Assembly: GCF_958298935.1 (NCBI RefSeq)
Contig: NC_084936.1
Coordinates: forward strand, 7,633,501 to 7,697,500
Length of the DNA stretch: 64,000 bases
Direction of reading: 5' to 3'
DNA from: Phragmites australis
Taxonomy: Eukaryota > Streptophyta > Magnoliopsida > Poales > Poaceae
Shown: positions 1 through 9,689 of the stretch, piece by piece
How positions within the stretch are numbered: position 1 is the first letter of the stretch
How the letters are laid out: the number at the start of each line of letters is the position of its first letter
Translations under genes and position numbers: made by a program
Notes under the pieces: model-generated
The model's input: only the letters and a program-made list of their open reading frames with translations
What the model was told of the DNA's origin: nothing
The model's database searches: none

Positions 1-1136
1 CCCTCCTGCTGCTTGACGGCATGGAGGTCGCACTCCAGGCCGTGGCGCGTGAATGTGCCCTGAAAATTAGCCATGAACTGGTGGCAAAGATCATCCCAGG
101 AGCTGATAGATCCTGGGGGTAAGTTCATAAGCCAAGAGCGGGCAGAGCCCCTCAAGGCAATATGAAAGTAGTTAGCCATCACCTTTTCACTGCCACCTGC
201 CGCCTGGACAGCGGTGGTGTATATCTGGAGGAACTCGACGGGGTCGATGGACCCGTCGTACTTCTCTGGCAGCTCGGGGCGGAACTTGGTGGGCCATTTG
301 ACTCGGCGGAGCTCACTAGCGAAGGCACGGCACCCGGTGCCATACCCTGCGGCGCAGGCAGCACCCTTGGGCGGTGAACGCCGGCGAGCCGGGGAGCCCC
401 GGCGATCATGGGCTGGCAAGGAGGAAGCCTGGTCCTCAGCCTCAGCCTCCTGCTAGGTCTCCCGCTGGCGCTCGAGAGTGACGCACGCGTCTTCGATGCC
501 CCTCCGCTCATTGAGGTGTAAGCGGAGGTCCTGGGTTCCGGAAGCGGCGACGGGGGCGGCGCTCCACTTGGAGGCCCCCCGGCCAGCGCGAACGCCACCC
601 GACGATGGGCCGATCCTAGCGGCGCCACACTAGGTGGTAGCGCGGGAACTCTCGGCCAGCACCTGGCGGCGGGCAGTGCTGACCAAGGCAGCGACTTCCT
701 GGAGCCAGCGGCCCTCCGGGGTTTCCCCCGCCGCCTGGACTGGCGGATGCCTGAGGAGAGCGTATGCCGCAAGCAGCGCGCTCCCGGGGCTGGCCTCGTT
801 GAAGGCGAGTCTACGCCGGAGAGGCGCCTGGCGCTGTCCAGACGCGGACCTGGAGGCAGGAGTTTCGGCCACCGGCTGGGGGTCGGATGGTGCACCGGCG
901 ATGGCGGTGGCGGCCCTACTAGGCCCAGCGCCCTGGTCCCCTTGGGAGGGGAACGCCGCACGTGCAGATCGCGGCTGCTGCTGGGACGCAGCAGCGATCT
1001 CCTGTGCGAGGGGCTGCATTTCCCCGCTGGAACTGGAGCCGGAACGCTGGAGGCGATGACCACCGGCCATTTTTTCTGCGGAAGAAAAACAAACAAACAG
1101 ATTCAGGGATGCTTCCCCCCTACCTGGCGCGCCAGC
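1..1136 (-). mobile_element. Ty3/gypsy retrotransposon, primer-binding site and gag (decayed, continues beyond window)
   Basis: Read on the minus strand, this encodes a Ty3/gypsy Gag. The N-terminal part starts at about 1070 and includes the pieces TPEGRWLQEVAALVS and RHPPVQAAGE. A retrotransposon-gag core lies at about 340-1, with WPTKFRPELPEKYDGSIDP, ALRGSARSWLMNLPPGS and HQFMANFQGTFTRHG. At least two in-frame stops separate the halves, one near 630 and one near 455, so this copy cannot make full Gag. Just downstream of the LTR in element orientation is TGGCGCGCCAGGTAGGGG (about 1116-1133), a leader/primer-site sequence commonly seen after grass Ty3 LTRs. Protease and pol must lie left of the window. 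The long plus-strand and antisense frames here are GC-rich shadows. Confidence 0.88.
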
Positions 1137-2567
1137 TGTCAGAGGGTGAACTGTCGCAGGGATCCTGGGGGACCCCTTTTTAGAGATTCGGCTGGGGGGA
1201 TGATCCTGAATATGTTCGCCGGAGAAATAAATGGGTATGAATGCGATGGCCGGCGGTGCGGAGTGATCTAATGCGGAAAGGAGTAAATGCGCTGGTGTTT
1301 AGATAGGTTCGGACCGCACGGAGGCGTAACACCCTACTCCTGTATGGATACTATGAATGCCCTGAGAAAGTCACTCAAGGATGTTGCTGGTTACAAGAAT
1401 GTTCATCTATCTTAGAGCCTGGGGCTCTTTGTTCTTGGGCCTGAGATCTTCTCTTCTCTGCTTTCTCTTCTGTTCTATGTCTCGTGTTGTTCACTTCTCA
1501 GCCGTTGTTTCTTTTGTGCCGCCGGCTGCTTTAAATATCCGTAGGCAGCAGTGTGCCCCGAACGGGAGGGGGAGCACGAGTTCCGAGATACCATAAATGG
1601 AAAGGGTATCATCATTTCCTCTGGGCGAAGTGACCGGGGGTGGAAAATGCGTCCCATGCCTGGTCATCCGTCACTATAAATGCACTGGCAACGGGCGCCG
1701 TGGAGAGGGCCCACCGGGCAACCGCAGAGCGGCCCGGCGTGCCCGTCCTATCTTGTTCCCCTGCCACAGCAGCGCGGCAGACGGAACGCCTCGGCCCTTA
1801 CGACGTTATCCCGAGACGGACCGGATGGCACGGGATGGAACCCGTGCAATTAATAACCCCACGCCCTTCTGCTAGGACGTGGCAAGAACTGACGCTGAGC
1901 GCGGCGGGAGCAGTTGGATGTGACAGGCCACGCACGCTCTTTAAATGCGGCCTTGGGCCTTTGACTAGCTAACACCTCATCGGTGGGCCCATCGGGGGCC
2001 ACTGTCAGGGGGCTCTCTGAGTCGTCGGGGAACCGAGTGCTCGGGGGTCATTGTTCACCTCCCCGAGCACTCTCTCCCGAGAATGCCCTTTCTTGTCCTC
2101 AGGGAACCGAGTGCTCGGGGGTACCGTTCACCTCCCCGAGCACTCTCTCCCGGGCACACTTATACGGATCCTCGGGGAACCGAGTGCTCGGGGGCTGCTG
2201 CACGCAGCCTCGAGCACTCTCTCCCGGAATTTCCTTCAGTGGTCCTCGGGATACTTGGGTGCCGGGGGGGGCCACCGCTAGCGGCCCCGGGCACGTTTCT
2301 CCCGGTACTTAGCTTTCCTGGTCGTCGGGGGACTTGGGTGCTCGGAGGTCACCGCACACCTTCCCGAGTACGTTCTTCCCGGCACTTAGACTTCGTGGAT
2401 CATCGGGGAACTGGGGTACTCGGGGACCACCGACTGTGGCCCCGAGCGCCCTCTCTTGGGACTCGATCTTTTTTACCTGGCGGTGGAGACTCCACGGGAT
2501 GGCGCCATGTGGTGGATTGCTGGCCTGGCCTCGGGATTCGGGGACCCCGGTTCCTAATACACCGACA
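1137..2567 (-). mobile_element. 5' LTR of the Ty3/gypsy element, 1431 bp
   Basis: The LTR is bounded by TG...CA on both strands. On the minus strand it begins TGTCGGTGTATTAGGAACCG at 2567 and ends ...CCCTCTGACA at 1137, directly next to the leader site and gag. The flanking 5 bp at 2568-2572 (gtgtt) should be the target-site duplication, with its partner left of the window. An AT-rich stretch around 1530-1540 could be the LTR TATA region. The insertion point lies inside a LINE reverse-transcriptase frame, so the LTR element is the younger of the two. Confidence 0.85.
2013..2470. repeat. Six degenerate tandem units of 70-85 bp inside the LTR
   Basis: Units begin near 2021, 2094, 2170, 2241, 2313 and 2399. 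Each opens with a variant of TCGGGGAACCGAGTGCTCGG and closes with CCCGAGCACTCTCTCCCGG. Opening and closing blocks are partly complementary (GAGTGCTCGGGG against CCCCGAGCACTC), so every unit can fold into a hairpin. Confidence 0.85.
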
Positions 2568-3706
2568 GTGTTGATCCTGTATCTTTCTGTGGCTACTGCA
2601 TGGAAGAATTTGGTATCTTCAACTCCTAGCTTCACCCACCTCACTGTGTATCTCTTTCTCCAGTATTCGTTTTTCTACCTCAGTAATTGCATGATGTGGT
2701 TCTTTAAGGTTGTTCTGAAATTGAATTCCTGAATGAAGAGAGGCCTATTTTCTTCCAATTTATCCAGGACTGCTAGGACATCATTACTTTCTTTAATCAG
2801 TTTGTTTCTGAGAGATATTTTTATTCCATTTTTCAAATCTTTCCTTAAATATTTTGAGCTTTGCTACAATTCTTGCTGCACTGTTTGCGTCTCTGACCTC
2901 CTTTTTCCAAGTATTTTCCACTATTTCAAAGAAACCCGAGTGTTCAATCCAAAAAACTTCCATACCTAAATACTTTGGCCTTGGGAATGATTGTGCCAAT
3001 TTGAACAGGGATGTGATCAGAGACCGGTTTGGCCATGGGAAGTAGGAGGGTATTGGGATAATAAGTAGTCCAACTAACGGAACTGAAACACCAATCTAAT
3101 TGTTCTAGAAGTGGTTCATCCTACATGTTACTCTAGGTGTATTTTCTCCCATTTAATGGGATTTGCAGCAATCCTAGGTTAATTATAATCTCATTCAAGA
3201 TAAAGATGTCATTAAGATTTTCTCCTGGCTTGTTTCTATCTTTTGTTGATCTGTAAATGTTGAAGTCGCTAATGAACATCCACGTGTCAGTGTTCTGAAT
3301 ATTGAGATTGTTTATCCATGTAACGAAATTGTCTCTTTCTGGACCTTGGCAAGGCCCGTAAACTATTGTCAGGAACCACTAGTCTGCATTATGATTAGAG
3401 GTGAAGCTGATGGTGATGGCAAAAGTGCTGGTATGAGTGACCTATGCGGTGAAGATCGATCCATTCCACCCCACAAAAATTCCCCCTGGAGCAACATTGA
3501 AGGAACAAGAGCAAATTTATTGAATCTTTTTGGCGCCAATTTCTTCATGTAAGAGTTGCCGAAATGTTCCCTCTTTGTTTACTGCACACAGAACACTGCA
3601 CACGAACTTCCTCTACTTTCAATCTTAGGGATTTGCATTTATCTTCTGAATTTAGGCCTCTAATATTCCAATTCAAAATGTTCCAAGTTCTATTGCAGTT
3701 GTTCAT
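2568..3706 (-). pseudogene. LINE ORF2 (endonuclease plus start of reverse transcriptase), disrupted
   Basis: A plant L1-type ORF2 starts at 3706 on the minus strand. The AP-endonuclease start reads NILNWNIRGLNSEDKCKSLR. Further pieces in shifting frames are KRFNKFALVPS, YGPCQGPERDNFVTWINNLN, TWMFISDFN, LDWCFSSVSW and PVSDHIPV. The linker to reverse transcriptase lies at about 2999-2793 (KLAQSFPRPKYLGMEVFWI), followed by VRWVKLGVEDTKFFHAVATE at about 2640. The frame is then cut by the LTR at 2567. Several frameshifts and stops make it non-functional. The rest of the reverse transcriptase should lie beyond the LTR element, left of the window. Confidence 0.85.
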
Positions 3707-4017
3707 TTGAAATAGGGAATGGCTGGAGAGTGGTATGCATTCCTACCTCCATGACAAGAAGAGAAGAAGTTAGTAACCCATGGTGGGGAATGATCAGGAG
3801 GGTAGAAGAAAAATTGCGAGCCACAGAATACAGAATCAGCAAATTTGGAGTACCTACAACACTATAGCACTAGATCTGCAACACTATAGCACTGGAAACT
3901 GCATCCGCTGGAGCTAGTTTGTGGTCGCTTTGAGTCCGTATTCCGTCGGCACAGTGAAGCGGATCGGCTTGCCGATCCTGCTGGAGATGGCCTTAGTAGC
4001 CCCCCCCCCCCCCAACT

Positions 4018-4610
4018 CTATTTAAAACTACCACCAAAAGTAGCTTTTGCCTTAAGATTTGGCCAACAACTGCCTTCCCTTTCATGGGAAGCCTCATAAT
4101 CGAGGCGGAGCGAGCTCTTGATCCTAGCAAAGACTGAGTTTGATTGGACTAATGTCTGCTGGGTCCTAGAGCCACATCTATATGCATGGGGGCAAGAATC
4201 AAGGTTGATCGGGCAAAGAAAGCTTCCGACTTTGACTGCCGCAGTTGGAGAAGAGGTCACAAATTTTTTGATTGCCGATGGATGGACTAAATTCTTTGCA
4301 AATGAGACCCTTTTTTAGGTGATGTGCTCTTTGATTTCCTTTTGTAGGAAACCTTAGTCCACTGCCTCTCTTCTTCGTTAGCCCAAATCTTTTGCTCACA
4401 CTGTCAGTTAGGGCCTCCATCTCGCCAGAGATAGAAAAACACATCAAAGTGATCAGAAACGATTCTCTTTAGTGATAGGACATGAAAACCCAAAGCTTTA
4501 GAAGCAACCGAGAAACGGAAATGACGATCCGATTCAAATTTCACATGAAAGCCCGCCGGGGTGCCACCAAGAACCGAGTGAAGAGCCAAACTAACTCCTT
4601 AGTTAAATGA
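4018..4610 (-). pseudogene. LINE ORF1 remnant (gag-like)
   Basis: Minus-strand pieces read FESDRHFRFSVASKALGFHV and SDHFDVFFYLWRDGGPNW at about 4560-4405. This is the conserved N-terminal region of grass LINE ORF1 proteins. A second stretch at about 4330-4020 includes KAKATFGGSFK. The frame is broken. It sits upstream of ORF2 in the same orientation, as expected for one element. A 12-C run at about 4003-4014 lies between the two ORFs. Confidence 0.65.
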
Positions 4611-6316
4611 AAAGTGAAATGCCAGAACACCACCAGAAGGAAGAAACAACCATGAGTTGAGGAAGATGGATGGTGTACCGATGAGTTGAAGCGATTGAAC
4701 ACATCTGCCTGGAAGCGCTTGCCAGGAGGGGCACGCGGTCACCACTCCACGGTGAGACACTGGCGAGATTGCCATGATCTCCCTCCATTGACTTGAAGCC
4801 CAGCTTCTAGCTGGCTCCATGGGCGTGGGTGCTGGCAGCGGAGTTGGCGGCAGCGAGGATGGCTCGAGCGAGTGGCATGACGTCAAGCATGTTGCCTCAC
4901 TAACCTTGAAGATGAAGTGCCCATTCTCCTCGACCTTGCCTCACTGCTTCAACAGAATCCTCTCCTAGTGGGCAAAGTGTCGAGCACTTGGTGTGCAACC
5001 ACAGGCGCAACCAGCCAACGCTAGTTAGCCGCGGGCACCAGTCAACGCCACCTGCCGTCTCGGTAAGGAGGCCTTGCGTCAATGGTGTGGTTGTAGTTGG
5101 CAGTGGGGGCATGCGATGAGAGGCGCGCGGAATGCGACCGCACGGTGATGAAGGTGTCGAGGAGGGTGACGGTGTGGGGGCCAACTGCAACGGATCTGCT
5201 GCGGAGTGGTGAGGGACAACACGATCAAGGGCGGCACAGCGTGGCGAGGGGCAGGGTGGTGAGGTATTCTCCTAGCTTTGAACATTGCACCAATCATAAT
5301 AGTAATATTTACTAAACAACAAAATTCAGTGTTCAAATACTCTATGGAAAGATAGTAAAATTCTGTACACCTCTCCAGTACACCAATTTCTAAGATTGAG
5401 CTTCGTAGTGTACCCAAAAATGAGGTAGAAGCTCAACCCCGGTCCTTTAGAAGCATTGTGCGCAACAACTCCCCATCGGACCATCACCCGGCCCATTCCT
5501 TACTTCTGTATTAGCACTGTAATTGCGGGCAATAAGTGAAGGTCATCGGATCGTCAACCAACTCGTTTCTTAGCTCGCTCAAATCAAACATACATAATAC
5601 ATATATGAGAAACAGGTTGATGCTAGGAGTCCAGGACCAACCTACTTTCCTCGAACCATACACCCCCCAGCAAACAGAATCGAACGGATCTTTGCATCAG
5701 TTTGATAGACCGATGGCAACTATATCTCACAAGGTCACCATATTGTTGTTTGCGCATCAACAGATAAAGATTACTTAAGTAACTAAAAGGTCCAAAGCGG
5801 AAAATAAGATAAAGGAATACTAAAGTACACCGCTGGTAAATGACATTTTCGACCACTCAAGACACAAACAATTAACCTACAACATAAAATTAGTTTTTTA
5901 GATGTATACACAGAACAACATTTGATAGTAAAATTACCATATTTAGTAAGGATATGCGCAACATATACCAAAGAACATAGAAGCAGTGGGATGGTTGATA
6001 TCAACGGCTGCTCGGTATCTGATTGATATGACGCTGGATCAACCTGGAAACCCCGTGCCCTCCATGACAACCTCTGTGCGCCATGAGCAACCAAACCCAT
6101 TAAGGATTAAGGAAGCAGACGACAAAAAAAGCAGCAATGTAGATAAGATAACTATATGTACTAGCTGGAAGTAAAGTTAATTAACATGGTCATATATATA
6201 ATGAACCGTTTCAAATGTACCTCGCTAGCTCAAGCTATTATAGTAAGAAACCAACAAATAAGCAAGCGTCCATGCAGAGCTAGTTGAATAGATGCGTGAG
6301 ATTTGCTCTAAATTGC
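4611..6316. other. No gene recognised; probable LINE 5' region, then intergenic
   Basis: 4611 to about 5270 is GC-richer with no conserved protein and is plausibly the LINE 5' untranslated region, though I see no clear 5' boundary. From 5270 to 6316 the sequence turns AT-rich. Open frames there are short and show no family motif. It lies 3' of the DUF594 gene. Confidence 0.4.
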
Positions 6317-6771
6317 TAGTCCCTCCATTCTTTTTTGTTCAACACCCTAGAATATGTTCCGTAAAACTTTCTAACAGACGCTACGGCATGTCGGCATGTG
6401 CTCGCACTCACCGCGAAGTTATTACAGGCTTCTATGCCATGAAGAGGAATCCATCCATCAAGCAACACAAATCGTGAAGCGGCAGAACCCCTGTGTCTTA
6501 GTTTGATCGATCTTGCCATCGGTGATATCTTAGGTTGGTTGTATTTTGTAATTAATCCCATCGCTGATAGCGTTGCTAGGAAGGTGCATCATCTCAGGAT
6601 GTTTGTTTCCCTCTGCAACGAAGACGTACCTAGCAGGATCGCCCAGAAATTGGATCGCGCACTCCAGATGGGAGAACGAAAGACGGGATTGCCCATTAAG
6701 GGTCAAGTAATTATCTTGATATTTGATTGCTTTAAGTTGCATCTCAGAGACATAAAAGAACGGAGGGAGTA
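6317..6771. mobile_element. Stowaway-like MITE (Tc1/mariner type)
   Basis: The left end is TAGTCCCTCCATTC and the right end GAACGGAGGGAGTA, giving inverted termini with TA at both borders (6317-6318 and 6770-6771). At 455 bp it is long for a Stowaway. It contains a 90-codon frame on the plus strand (6503-6775) with no recognisable domain. Its right border is one base before the stop codon of the neighbouring minus-strand gene. Confidence 0.65.
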
Positions 6772-8652
6772 CTAACCTTTCAGTTGTAAGACATAGAATA
6801 TCGAATGTTTGGAGCGATCACGGGTTAGCTCGATCCTGCTGAACCCAAAATCCCCGCAGTTATAGTGTGCTAGCTGCAGCCAAACAAAAGTGAGGGCCTC
6901 CCCTCCTCTTCCCAGCTGTGCTGCATGCATCTCCGGCTGGGACTTGGCAGCAGCGTAGATGATTAGCCGCACCCACACCTCCTTGATCTCCTCCAGTGCC
7001 TCCTTGCCCGGCTGGGGTTCAAGCTCTTTTAATTCTGTCATGATGTCATTCTCCGACATGTCAGCTTGCCACCGATCAAGCGTAGCCACCGCACTGGCGT
7101 TGAGAGGCAGCAGGGAAGGGAGGGAGATCAGGAGATGCATCATGTAGCGGGACAGTTTCCGGCAGACCTCCACCAAAACTTCAATATCTGCTGCTACATC
7201 TGCCTCAACATCCGAGCAGGGGTATTTGCTCAGGTGTAGCTCCGTGACCAAATGCATAAAGACAATGGCGAAACCAAAATCTGCGATGTAAAAGACTTGT
7301 GCATATCTCAAGAGAGGGTCAAGATTTGGCCATTCCCGGGTCCTCTGAAACTCATAGGGTTCACGAACGAAGCAGCCGGCGGCCTCCGCGAGACACTCCA
7401 TCTCCTTATCCACTTTAACGTACTCCGTGTCTAATAGCTTGCTTAACCAAAATATTTTCTCCTTCTCAACACCGATTGATGTTGCCAACTTTCTCGCCAT
7501 GTTCATCACTCGTTGACCGCACGACTTTGGTTGGTCACTGCCCTCAAACCAACCCCTCAAGTTGTACTGTCCCATTGAATTTGACCACAGCGGCCTCTTC
7601 TCCGGCCATCCAATTAGACCACTGGAAAAAAGAAACCAGGAAAACCGTGAAAGCCTGTCATACTTTCGAGCCTTCAACCATGCCCAAGTCCATGGTGACA
7701 TCATGAATATAAACAGCGCACAAACTTCCAGGAAGAAACCGCCGACAAAAAGTGAATATGTGATTGCAATATCAGCTCTGCTATAACTATGTTTGTTGCC
7801 TGAAAGGAAGAGAATGAAGGCGACCAAAGCAGATATCTGAGAGATACATCGCAGTATAATGCCACTCCTTGTTCTGAGCACAAGAGCCTTGGTGTAGAGA
7901 TCATCATACATCATGCCAAGCTCAATCCCTAACACCTTGAGCACTTGGTTGGGTAGCCAAGTTCCCAAACCTTCACGACCAAACCTCACGGAACTACCAA
8001 CAAATAAGGTTCGCCCAGCGAAAAAATTAAGGACATCTAGCATTGAACGCAGACCAGTGCAGACAGTGTTAGAATAACCAGCATCCCCATCAATCAATTC
8101 TGGAAAGTGATGCTTACAGTGATCTCCAGTGGAGCTCTCAAGACTTTTAAAGCTCCCACACTTGAGAGACCATATCCTTTCTCCATACTTGATAATCCCC
8201 GCAACAAACACAAAGATACCTGAAACTAGAAGCTCCACGCTGTGCCTTCCAATAGACTTCCAGAATACATATAAAGTTAGGACAACCTGCACTACCAGAT
8301 TCAATAAGTGCCTCAACCACAAGTTGTTGTCCTCCATGGCAAAAGCAGTGATAGTGTCCTGCCCGCCAAGATGGATGAGGAGGAAGGGAGACCAAAAGAA
8401 AGCTAGAGGCTGGATTGCCCTTATTGTGTCCCTTCCAATGGTGGCATCCTTATGTTGTGAGAGGTAGCCAAGGGCGTAAACTGCTATCATGTCTGCTCCC
8501 AAATAAGCTATCCAAATGGAGAGCCTAAGCAACGTGTTGATGCTACGCACACGAAGACCACCAGTGAAGAATAGGAATATTTGTATTGCAAAACTTAGAA
8601 GCACTAGCATCTGAATTTCCCAATCATGATATAGTTTGACCAAGTTCTCCAT
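6772..8652 (-). CDS. DUF4220/DUF594 multi-pass membrane protein
   Basis: Uninterrupted 626-aa, single-exon frame. The N-terminal two thirds is a DUF4220 domain with hydrophobic segments near residues 14-34, 46-66, 83-100, 116-135, 139-155, 273-290 and 297-320 (for example LVLLSFAIQIFLFF and ITYSLFVGGFFLEVCALFIF). A cytoplasmic-type region follows. The C-terminus is a DUF594 motif (VRLIIYAAAKSQPEMHAAQL, GRGGEALTFVWLQLAHY). Grass genomes carry many paralogues, usually intronless and about 600-750 aa. The biochemical role is unknown and I assign none. The start at 8652 precedes the first membrane segment and no earlier in-frame ATG is offered. The protein ends 26 residues after LAHY, and its stop codon (6772-6774) touches a MITE, so the native C-terminus may have been altered. 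Confidence 0.88.
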   Translation of the reverse strand: MENLVKLYHDWEIQMLVLLSFAIQIFLFFTGGLRVRSINTLLRLSIWIAYLGADMIAVYALGYLSQHKDATIGRDTIRAIQPLAFFWSPFLLIHLGGQDTITAFAMEDNNLWLRHLLNLVVQVVLTLYVFWKSIGRHSVELLVSGIFVFVAGIIKYGERIWSLKCGSFKSLESSTGDHCKHHFPELIDGDAGYSNTVCTGLRSMLDVLNFFAGRTLFVGSSVRFGREGLGTWLPNQVLKVLGIELGMMYDDLYTKALVLRTRSGIILRCISQISALVAFILFLSGNKHSYSRADIAITYSLFVGGFFLEVCALFIFMMSPWTWAWLKARKYDRLSRFSWFLFSSGLIGWPEKRPLWSNSMGQYNLRGWFEGSDQPKSCGQRVMNMARKLATSIGVEKEKIFWLSKLLDTEYVKVDKEMECLAEAAGCFVREPYEFQRTREWPNLDPLLRYAQVFYIADFGFAIVFMHLVTELHLSKYPCSDVEADVAADIEVLVEVCRKLSRYMMHLLISLPSLLPLNASAVATLDRWQADMSENDIMTELKELEPQPGKEALEEIKEVWVRLIIYAAAKSQPEMHAAQLGRGGEALTFVWLQLAHYNCGDFGFSRIELTRDRSKHSIFYVLQLKG

Positions 8653-9238
8653 TGTGCATTAGATTTCCTTTGTAACAAATCACCTGTTAGTTACAAAAAT
8701 GAATACAAGTTAGTGTGGCTTCTACAAAATAGCAAATTTCTTTGTACACTACCATGGTTCAACATAGACATCGATTTAGCTCCACGCACATACAACAAAA
8801 AAAACCATAAAATAACAAATTACTTATTTTACTAAAACTATTAGGTCCCAATTGAATTGTTACAGTCAGGCACCAAAAGAAGCTCGAGTGTCAAACTAGG
8901 GCTGGAGATGCACCGAACACTGCCACACCTGTTATGGGGGTAACACCAGGCTAGGAGTCTTCACTTTTATGTTGATTAGCATATCCCTTAATTTGGTTTG
9001 GTTTGTTAGTGATTAAATTATCTAGCTGGTATCCTTAGATCTATCTGTTAGGGGCAACATTATTAAGGGGATTAGCTGCCCATCCTTAGTCAAGCAATAA
9101 ACAGCCATCGTTCCCTCTCTGGATTCACCCCTGCTATCATAGGAGGAAAAGTAACGGAAAAAAAAACTTAGTTTCTTCTAAAATGATAACATATATCTAA
9201 TTAATAAGAGAAATAGAAGCATCATAATGTCAATCCAT
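8653..9238. other. Upstream region of the DUF594 gene; possible LTR fragment
   Basis: The first 250 bases are AT-rich and should hold the promoter and leader of the minus-strand gene. From about 8931 (TGTTATGGGGGTAACACC) to about 9140 the sequence looks like an LTR fragment in plus orientation. It has an AATAAA-containing tail (caagcaataaacagcc) typical of LTR polyadenylation regions. I found no matching target-site duplication. Confidence 0.3.
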
Positions 9239-9659
9239 TGCAGCATCCAATTATGACAAGTTGGATTAACTCTTGTTATGGCTTGTGGCTGGTGGAAGGT
9301 TTCGGAGGTAGTAATCGTGGTCAACGGGCGAGGCCGGTACCTGCGCCTCCCCGTCATGGTGCTGCTGGAGAAGAAGGCCAAGAGGGGGAGAAGTTTGGCC
9401 GGCAGGGAGAGAGAGAATTAGAGGGAGATAGGAAATTCTATTGCTTGCTTTATTATGAATAAGACCTCTCCTTATATAGGGAGGAGATTACAATCCTAAT
9501 CCGACTCCGTATCTTAACTTCCCTAATTAGAAACTAAATTGAACTCTATCTCCTAATCCAAACAAATTTGATTCCTACCAAACTTATTTCTTAATAAAAG
9601 GAAATTTCTAATTTGTTGCTGCTGCTGCTACTGCCCCTTCCTTCCTTCCTGTTGCAGCA
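9239..9659 (-). mobile_element. Solo LTR-like sequence of a Ty3/chromovirus-type element
   Basis: On the minus strand it contains a clear LTR promoter and polyadenylation layout: TATA box ctatataagg at about 9473-9482, then aataaagcaagcaatag at about 9443-9459, then a pyrimidine-rich tail. Proposed borders are TGCTGCAACAGG (9659) and GGATGCTGCA (9239). The flanks match at 4 of 5 bases (ATGGC/ATGGA), so the borders are tentative. It is oriented opposite to the adjacent pol fragment and belongs to a different insertion. Confidence 0.55.
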
Positions 9660-9689
9660 GCCATAATGCCGGCCCCACATAATGCATGT

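Noticed and set aside
179..1096. 305-codon minus-strand frame over the gag region
   Set aside because: Its sequence is Ser/Pro/Arg-rich with no domain. The real gag reading lies in other frames on the same strand.
6503..6775. 90-codon plus-strand frame inside the Stowaway-like MITE
   Set aside because: No recognisable domain, and it ends in the terminal repeat. Likely chance openness.
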